From positions 310,001 to 374,000 of the forward strand of contig NC_052104.1 of the NCBI RefSeq assembly GCF_012273895.1: a DNA stretch of 64,000 nt, given 5' to 3'. The stretch is from Zerene cesonia. Its lineage: Eukaryota > Arthropoda > Insecta > Lepidoptera > Pieridae. Position numbers and translations under genes: made by a program. The notes beneath the pieces are model-generated. The model was not told where the DNA came from and searched no databases. It saw only the letters and a list, made by a program, of their open reading frames with translations. Below are positions 56,929 through 64,000 of this stretch, piece by piece. Every line of letters starts with the position of its first letter. Within the stretch, counting starts at the first letter, position 1.

Positions 56929-57000
56929 TCACGGTTGGCCGAGAGGCTAGGCGTTGCTACGGTTAGGCAAGAAACGCAGGTTCGAATCCTGCCTCGTAAT
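56929..57000 (+). repeat. tRNA-like unit (tRNA-Ser/Leu-like; SINE head or tRNA pseudogene)
   Basis: ATCACGGTTGGCCGAGAGGC resembles a serine-type tRNA 5' half with A box, and GCAGGTTCGAATCCTGC is a perfect T arm with B box. The acceptor arms pair imperfectly (ATCACGG with TCGTAAT). The middle has only a weak anticodon stem (TTGCT/GGCAA) and lacks a normal U33. TTTTTT follows within 10 bases. It is unlikely to be a working tRNA. Confidence 0.55.
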
Positions 57001-57589
57001 CAAATTTTTTCTATTCTTTCAAAATTTCTCAATATCAAAACATTTCAAAATTCACTAAAAGTCTTTAATACAAAATACATACAAACAAAAAACAAAAGAA
57101 TGTTTAATAGAAACATAAAATTAACTTATTTTCAGGTTATGATCAACTTATATTTCGTTACGTGAACGTAAAGTATGAGAACGAAACCTCCAGCAACGTT
57201 GAAACAAGCAATTTTCTCATATTTTCGATATAATCCGGTCGATAAATATTAAACTGAATAACGCCACTCATTTTCCTCACGGGGGATCCATAAAGCATTT
57301 AATAAGATGACATTACGTGACCATTTTGCTGATCATTCGATGGAAACTTTACTATGCAGGCTGTTGGGCAGTTTATTGGTGCCAGGCTCAGCTATTCTGA
57401 ATTTTTGCAATATTTCATCGATCATTGACCTCTTTTAAGGTCCTTCGCGTGCGCTTCGATCGACATGAATGTACGATAATTGGTGTTAATAAAGGTGATT
57501 CAAAAGCGTTTTAGAAGTGTAGTTGAAGTTAATTACAAAATTTTAACTAAACTTATAAGTTATCAAGGAAAGCAAATTAGAAGCAGCGT

Positions 57590-57735
57590 AGCTGGGAAAT
57601 AAGGGTTTATCAAAAACAATTAATAGGCTTATAAAAAATGGTCACCGTCATATAATGGATGGAATTTTTTAGCAACTGCTCTTTAGCTTATTTGTATGGA
57701 ATCCTTAGTGTCGTGACTCCGATTCGCACTTGATT
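57590..57735 (-). mobile_element. Second copy of the 47.8-kb repeat, truncated
   Basis: In reverse complement it reads AAGTGCGAATCGGAGTCACG, TTCCATACAAATAAGCTAAA and GGTGACCATTTTTTATAAGC, matching the first 120 bases of 47845-48165. Confidence 0.5.
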
Positions 57736-57991
57736 TTTAATAAATAGTTTAATGTTTAGTACACATTCAGAGCATGTTTGTTATGTTTGTGAATATCGCT
57801 GAATATCGCAAAATATCAAAAATGTCTCATGTTCATGTTAAAATTCCCAAAACATAATCGACATGCTATAAAAAATGGCTTTCGGTAACCGCGTGCACCT
57901 AAAACATATTACCACAGATAACATAATACTATACTAGTTACGTTTTCAATATTGTGAAATCCAATATTTTTAACAAGGCAGTTGCATCCTA

Positions 57992-58302
57992 TCCTCCTAA
58001 TATTATAAATGCGAAAGTTTGTAAGGATGTGTGTGTGTGTTTGTTGCTCTTTCACGCAAAAACTACTGAACCCATTGCCATGGAATTTGGTACGTATACA
58101 GCTGGACAACTGGAATAACATATAGGCAACTTTAATTTTTAGTTTTATAGCATTGAAATGCTTTATAAATGAGAAATTTTGAAATCCTGCCTCGTGATCA
58201 AATTTTTTCTATTCTTTCAAAATTTCTCATATAGTCAACTTTTTATCCCGATATTCTTACGGAATACGCACTCACGCGGGTGAAACCGAGGGGCGCAGCT
58301 AG
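57992..58302 (+). mobile_element. Helitron-like element interrupted by a tRNA-like repeat insertion
   Basis: The main-family 5' half runs to CATATAGGCAACTTT and the 3' half resumes at CATATAGTCAACTTTTTATC, ending GGGGCGCAGCTAG. The roughly 85-base insert carries CCTGCCTCGTGATCAAATTT, also present after the tRNA-like unit at 56.9 kb. The repeated CATATAG(G/T)CAACTTT looks like a 15-bp target-site duplication. Confidence 0.7.
58140..58230 (+). mobile_element. Retroposed insert carrying the 3' end of the tRNA-like unit
   Basis: TGAAATCCTGCCTCGTGATC and AAATTTTTTCTATTCTTTCA plus AAATTTCTCA are nearly identical to 56984-57032. Here CGTGAT would pair perfectly with the ATCACG of the 56.9-kb 5' arm. 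The insert splits a Helitron-like element. Confidence 0.55.
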
Positions 58303-59385
58303 TAGTCTATATTTATATGTTGTACTATAAGGTACTGACAACATTTTAGCTTATTGAAATTGGAAGCGTATATCACCTTCGACAGAATGACTATCTAGGT
58401 AATATATCAATACTGAAAGGACCGGAATGGACCGCATCTGGAATTCAGCAGAACGTGCAGATTCCGCGCGGGCCCAACATTCCGGTAATTGGGCTTTAGG
58501 GTTGCCACTCCATAGAAATGTTTAATATGCTCTTCATCATCAGTCTATTGTTGGGATATAGATCTGTAATGAGGGTTTGATTGGAATGAAAAATGGATAT
58601 CAATTAATGGGATAATGAACTATATTCATCTATGTTGCGCCGTATCCGGTAATCTGCCAACAGCATTGCGGCTTTTAACCACGTCGAAAAACAACAAATA
58701 ATGTAAGCATGTTAATGAAATTTTTTATATTATAACATACTTATTCACTAGATATTAATGCATGTATAATTTGAATTTTATAAAGCAAAATAAATAAATA
58801 ACTAACTCTTGTATAGCTCAAACAATGTTCTGCACTTATTGTTATATACTCTGCACTTTTGTATAGTACATTCTGCCGATAGTTGTACATATGTGTCATA
58901 TTTATAGATTCCTGTTGACAATATATTTTAAAGGCAAGCTTTTAGTTTATCTTTTGATATATCGACTTATTTGTAAAAGTATTACTCATGGAAAATAAAA
59001 CACGAAAATATCCCTCTCAATATGTCTCCCCGTGACCACGCTCGCTGTAAAGTGTTCGAAGCGTCGGGTGAATAATACAATGAATAAATCGTGTTTAAAA
59101 TCCGTTCAAAAGTCTTTAATTTCTACGAAAATATCCTTCAAAACTACTTTGTCAACCCTGAATCGCTTGTACCTGTACTGGCCGTCATATGGGAATGTCA
59201 CATAAAATCCGATCGTCTTACGAGCATATTTCGAAACTTGTAGAAATAGTGTAGTGAACTTCTTATTTCGGAAGATTTCCTTTCATGATTGCTGTCGTTT
59301 AAATTTTAGAATTAGACGATTTTCACATTAGTTGTATAATAATTTATTTGAATATTTTTTTATTGCGATCCAATAGTAACACTTA

Positions 59386-59546
59386 TCACTACATAAAGCA
59401 ATGTCGCTTCCCGCGTCCGTCCTAACGGATTTTGATGGGGTTTTTTTTAAATAGATAGAGTTGTTCAAGAGGCAGGTTTACATGTTTAATAAAATCTATT
59501 AAACTACTCTGAATTTAACGCATTCGAAGCCGCGGACAAGAGCTAG
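59386..59546 (+). mobile_element. Probable Helitron-like element, fifth subfamily
   Basis: It begins near TCACTACATAAAGCAATGTC, includes CGCGTCCGTCCTAACGGATT, and ends CGCGGACAAGAGCTAG. Confidence 0.4.
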
Positions 59547-59744
59547 TAAATAATAAGAAGTAGCTGTATTTTCTTTATCAACTAACGGTCTACCCCGGTT
59601 TCATCCGTGATACGTTTTTACTCTAAATAAGAACCTTCCTTCTGCATCATAAAAAAAATTCCGAATTGGTCGAGCCGTCCCGAGTTTTACTCTTAGTAAT
59701 AGATATTGTGATTCCTTTATTTATATAGATAGTTAATTGCTTTA

Positions 59745-59960
59745 CCATGTTCTCGTCTGCTGGTTAGCTAAGGTGTGACCTAAGGTGGAGCGCGCTTAGC
59801 CGTTTAGTCTTCTCCTCAATACCCCCAGATTCTATTTGTCATGCACTGCAAAAGAGTGGGACAGCTTTTCAGAGAGAGAGTCATAAAAATCACGTGAAGT
59901 CAGAACAGAGTCAGGAATATCAGATGATTAAGGACGTTTATAGGTTTCAGTTACACATTC
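59745..59960 (-). mobile_element. 3' fragment of the same LINE family as 5.15-6.05 kb
   Basis: GCTAAGGTGTGACCTAAGGT, GGAGCGCGCTTAGCC and CCCCCAGATTCTATTTGTCA align with the plus-strand phrases at 5205-5285 (AGGTGTGGTCTAAGCTGGAA, CTCCAGATTGTACATGTC). Confidence 0.5.
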
Positions 59961-60123
59961 ACTAATTGAGGTTAGATTCAGTTGTAGATATTTAATATGG
60001 TTGTATCAAATATCGAAACGCTACGGTTTATATTGGCCAGAATTCCTGAAAGGTAAACATTGGTAAATTCGGTGTAACACTACCCGATTTAATATGAATT
60101 TCATGTTGAATTTTGCAGGCTTA

Positions 60124-60287
60124 TCTAACATTATAAAGAAGAGTTTGTTTGTTTACTTGTTTGAGCGCACTAATCTCAGGAACTCCTGGTCCGATTTGAA
60201 AAATGATTTCAGTGTTAGATTGCCCATTTATTGAGGAAGTTTATAGGCTATATATGTACCACGGGCGAAGCCGGAACGGACAGCTAG
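60124..60287 (+). mobile_element. Helitron-like element, fourth subfamily
   Basis: It runs from TCTAACATTATAAAGAAGAG to GGAACGGACAGCTAG and is the plus-strand relative of 49815-49980. Confidence 0.5.
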
Positions 60288-61539
60288 TGTTATATGAAAC
60301 GAGAATAACCATTTATATGAATAGATAAGAAATCGTTAAAACTAAACTAAATCAGGTTGCAAATTATCCCTGGGTAAAATCTTCAATCGGCTATTTCTTA
60401 CAAACGTCCCTCATAAAAAATTATATATCGAAACTTCAGCCTTTAAGAAAATCAATGTAGACATAAAAAACCGCCATAAAAGTACTATTGTATCGGTCCA
60501 CTGTATGGCATTGCGTTTAAATTTTACGACATCGACGCAAAGAACGTCAACGCCATTAAAAAAATTGGTGAAGTAAAAAATTTATAGTGATGGAAATGTA
60601 GTGATTTTTAGTAGCGCCTCCGACCGTGGCAAGCGAATCGGGATTATATGGTTGGTTAAAGTCTAGGTAGTAGACAATTATATACACGTAGGACTAGTCT
60701 TTGTTTTACATATATTAATATAACGGTTTAAGGGGACAGGTACTGGGAGATAAGTGCGTATTGGAATGTCTGTCAACAACCGTTCGAAGCGAAGCGAGCG
60801 TGCCGCGACAGCAGCCAGCGAGTGCCATAATCGACTTTAGGGCGTTTCCGACTTAATCGGAAACCAATATAGACCAAATAAAAACAGATAATTAATTAAC
60901 TATAGTTTTTTTATCATTTTCTGTCTTTACACCTAGTAACAAAGGCGTATAGCTGAACTGTAACATATACAAACCATTTTGTTTTTCTTGTAAATTAATT
61001 ATTTATGGCCTTCAATCGAATTTATGTCGCTAGAGACTTTCAATCTAACATTGGAGGTATATTGGGTGCTTCAGATGAGACAAGAACTTAGAATCCGCAT
61101 TGAATACTTAAACTTTTAACCGAGACAGTTAAACAGAAATTATTTACAATCATATTTCTAAGTGTTATAAAATGTAGTTGCATTTGTAGCTAAGAAAAGA
61201 AAATAGTTGTTAAACTTTAAATTAAAAAGTTTCCAGAACGTCCCACAGAATTTTTAAAACGTCATTAATTTCAATTTCTTTGTAAAGACGGTATTTTTAA
61301 AGCTCTATCGAAATATTAAAAGAGTTATGAAAGTTTTGTCTTCAAAGACTTTAATATATAAAATAAAGAACTTAGTTCGTTTACCCCACACTCGGTTGGC
61401 TTAGCATGATATTTTCTTACGCGTGGATTGACTTCATTCGCTTAATAAAATTGTGTAACACACCAGAAAGATTACAGATAATTAATGAAAAAATAAACAT
61501 TGCTTTTATGTTTTGCACGCTTAAAATATCAGTACCAGG

Positions 61540-61910
61540 ATGACCGAGCTTTGCTCGGTATTTTTTTTTTGTTTTTTTTTATAAATTGTGTTTTTTTCGA
61601 AATTATATTTAAGTGCCATCTGCTGGAACTTTCATTATTCGCCAAAAAATATATTATTATTCGCCAATAGATGTCAGGAAGAGTCATAATAAATTGGGAC
61701 TACTCAAACGCCTCCTATTTGTTAAAAAAGTAAGTTTAAGTGGATAAAACACGAATATGAAATTTTCTAAAAAAGATTCCTAGCTAGATCGATTTATAGC
61801 CCCCGAACACCGACACCCTATATACTAAATTTCATGAAAATCGTTGGAGCCGATTCCGAGATTCCAATTATATATATATATACAAAAATTGCTCGTTTAA
61901 AGATATAAGA
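61540..61910. mobile_element. Longer copy of the 53.9-kb repeat
   Basis: It begins at a small hairpin ACCGAGCTTTGCTCGGT and a poly-T run, then carries the same phrases as 53880-54115, ending in (AT)n and AATTGCTCGTTTAAAGATAT. CGCCAATAGATGTCAGGAAG and an earlier CGCCAAAAAATATATTATTA suggest internal duplication. Confidence 0.55.
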
Positions 61911-62063
61911 TATTGTACCTTTATAAAATATTATTCTAATTTATTTTTATATCAATTATTTTATGTTATTGTATATTTTTTTCTTTATATATTAATACAT
62001 TTATAAAAATAAATTAGAATAGAATCGTTTGTAGCTTGTGCCACGTTTAGATATAATCATATA

Positions 62064-62168
62064 TTACATTCCCACTGCAAGGGCACATGCCTTCTATGAA
62101 GGTTCATACCATAATTCTCCACGTTGGCCAAGTGCGGGTTAGCAGATGTCACATGCTGTCAAACTTTT
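62064..62168. mobile_element. LINE 3'-end-like fragment
   Basis: CCCACTGCAAGGGCACATGC, GGTTCATACCATAATTCTCC and ACGTTGGCCAAGTGCGGGTT follow the same pattern of phrases as the previous two fragments. Confidence 0.4.
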
Positions 62169-63017
62169 GTTTTCTACATAATAATTAAAGGATTTACTCT
62201 GGCTAAATAACTGTTATAGTTTCCAAAATAGTTGATAAATACCGGCCTGTTGACGTTAAGCGTTTAGAGATTTTAAATAATTTGTTTTGTAAATTGTCTC
62301 GCGAGTTATAATAATATCTAGGGATTTTGTTTGTTTGGACGTTCTGGACGACCGTAAGTCATTTTGTTTTGTATAAGAATTAAATAACGTTTTGATTTAT
62401 TCTAACACATTTGCATAACAATAAAAAATATATTTCATATTATTTATTTATAGGGTAGTTGCAATTTTACTGTTTTTCACGAACTAGTTTTATTGAGCGC
62501 CTCGAAAAAGTAAAGTTTTTTCAACTTTATAGTATTCCATTTCGATCTATATTTTTCTGAATATGCATAATTATGGCTATTTTACAATCTTTAGTATAAA
62601 TTGCTCGCTAACACCCAATAACTTACAGAAATACACTAGAATCCCTGCAATGGAATTACACCAGCTGATTGAAGACAATAATTTTTAATTGCGTCGTCGT
62701 TTCGTCACCTCCAGGAAATTGGATCGCTTTATATTTTCATTGTTCAAATTAATTGAATGTTTGTCTCAATCGTTCTCAAGAGAGATCACGTTTCATTATG
62801 TCGAACGGTGTCGTGTTGAAGGATTTTTATAAATTTTTAAATGAACAAGTAAATTATCCTTCGTGCTTCTAATCATTACAATTTTGAATCCGATGGGAGT
62901 ATTTTGTGGCCGTTTTTTTTTTTTCTTAAATTATTATGTATAATGTATGTATAGTTATGTATAGTTCATTCTAAAAAAAATACTGTGTTTTTTCTGATAT
63001 TCGATGAAACTGTATAT

Positions 63018-63258
63018 ATATAACTCAAAGGTGACAAACTGACTGACACAGTGATCTATCAAAGCAGAGCCCGAACCATTGGACCGATTGAACTGAAATT
63101 TGGCATGGAGATAGATGTTATGACGTAGGCATCCGCTAAGAAAGAATTTTGATAAATTCTACGCCCAAGGGGATAAAATGAGGGATTAAAGTCTGTACCA
63201 TGAAAATTTATTAAGATCGATGAAGATACGAGCGGGTGAAGCTGCGGGCAACAGCTAG
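63018..63258 (+). mobile_element. Helitron-like element of the GCGGGCAACAGCTAG type
   Basis: The body includes GACCGATTGAACTGAAATTT, GGCATGGAGATAGATGTTAT and GACGTAGGCATCCGCTAAGA, ending GCTGCGGGCAACAGCTAG. The 5' boundary is approximate. Confidence 0.5.
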
Positions 63259-63661
63259 TAAAGAATATAGCGTAGGTAGTAATCTTTATCTGGTCTGTGC
63301 TTATGATAATCACAGTTCAACTACGGGTCCCTAATGACGTCACGAGTCTCTCATTAATTGTAGTCCGTTGGGACAAATGTTAATTGAAACAAATAACAAT
63401 GAACGAATGAAAGAAATAAAACAATATGAAGCATGAAACTTTATCGCTAAATACTCTTTTGTTATGGAGTGGTTGTGTCGGTCGATGTATTATATTTATT
63501 TACTAAAGACGTATAATGTCTAGGAGACCAACCCGGTTTGTCTGATGATAATTACTATAACAAAAAACTAAACCGCTTTCAAGTCAGATCTAGACCAAAT
63601 TTAAATGGGATGACATGGAAGGCATACAACGCAACGGCAACAAGCACAAATCCTACTATAT

Positions 63662-63790
63662 TCCTACTAATATTATAAATGCGAAAGTTTGTGAGGATGT
63701 GTGTGTGTTTGTTGCTGTTTCACGCAAAAACTACTTTTTATCCCGATATTCCTACGGACTTAAGCGGGTGAAACCGCGGGGCGCAGCTAG
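63662..63790 (+). mobile_element. Helitron-like element with an internal deletion
   Basis: The 5' end TCCTACTAATATTATAAATG and 3' end CGGGGCGCAGCTAG are intact. About 70 bases of the middle (the AGCTGGATAACTGG part) are missing, with the junction at AAAAACTACTTTTTATCCCG. Confidence 0.65.
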
Positions 63791-64000
63791 TAAATACATA
63801 ACGTCGTTTCTGTTTTTTTTAAGTCGGTTTAAAATAACACAACATTTTACGTATTCAGTAACTAGTATTTCTTTGAATGTAATGAGAATGCATCTATAGA
63901 AACGTACGACTCTTTTTATTATCGATATAAATATTTTTTTTATAAAATATGCTTAATAATGAATTTTATAGGATCAAATTAACTATGATCCTTAGAAATT

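Larger units (their letters stand above)
31593..64000. other. Long gene-poor stretch
   Basis: I find no exon with convincing homology on either strand in about 32 kb. All recognisable items are mobile-element fragments and tRNA-like repeats. The stretch could be intergenic or a long intron of a gene outside the window. Confidence 0.55.

Noticed and set aside
60770..60870. Small GC-richer patch with a TTTCCGA/TCGGAAA hairpin
   Set aside because: The stem is only 7 bp and no gene or transcript signal follows.
1..64000. CRISPR arrays, operons or prokaryotic defence systems
   Set aside because: No direct-repeat/spacer arrays or prokaryotic gene organisation. The window is an insect nuclear genome.

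Overview
This is a eukaryotic nuclear window from an insect, almost certainly a butterfly or moth (Lepidoptera). The evidence is AT-rich non-coding DNA, spliced genes with GT/AG junctions, an insect-type Fmr1, and many short Helitron-like repeats of the lepidopteran type (5' TC..ACTAATATTATAAA, 3' CTAG). Three runs of exactly 1000 N (14151-15150, 28043-29042, 33368-34367) are placeholder assembly gaps.

Layout. (1) 1-3551: non-coding, probably an upstream Fmr1 intron. (2) 3552 to about 15530, plus strand: Fmr1, lacking its first roughly 85 codons, which must lie left of the window. Eleven complete exons with phase-consistent junctions, a twelfth entering a gap, and a 3' end after the gap encode Agenet/Tudor 2, KH0, KH1, KH2 and a long Arg/Gly/Pro/Glu-rich tail. 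(3) About 16080-21763, minus strand: a C2H2 zinc-finger gene that ends tail-to-tail with Fmr1. One of its introns contains a complete three-exon SFT2-family vesicle-transport gene (19412-21299) on the same strand. (4) 22954-23964, plus strand: a single-exon FAD-dependent D-amino-acid/D-aspartate oxidase with a PTS1-like C-terminus. (5) 24122-64000: about 40 kb without a convincing protein-coding gene, holding one tRNA-Thr(AGU) gene, many Helitron-like and LINE-derived fragments, inverted-repeat elements, and a tRNA-like repeat.

The genes have no evident joint pathway: an RNA-binding translational regulator, a putative nucleic-acid-binding zinc-finger protein, a Golgi trafficking membrane protein and a peroxisomal flavoenzyme. 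I see no convincing new biological system. The most useful leads are the Asp/Glu-Arg repeat in the Fmr1 tail, the nested SFT2 gene, two assembly gaps flanked by long inverted repeats, a 24-bp perfect hairpin in an intron, a long-TIR element in an Fmr1 intron, and a repeated tRNA-like unit, one copy of which inserted into a Helitron-like element with a target-site duplication.
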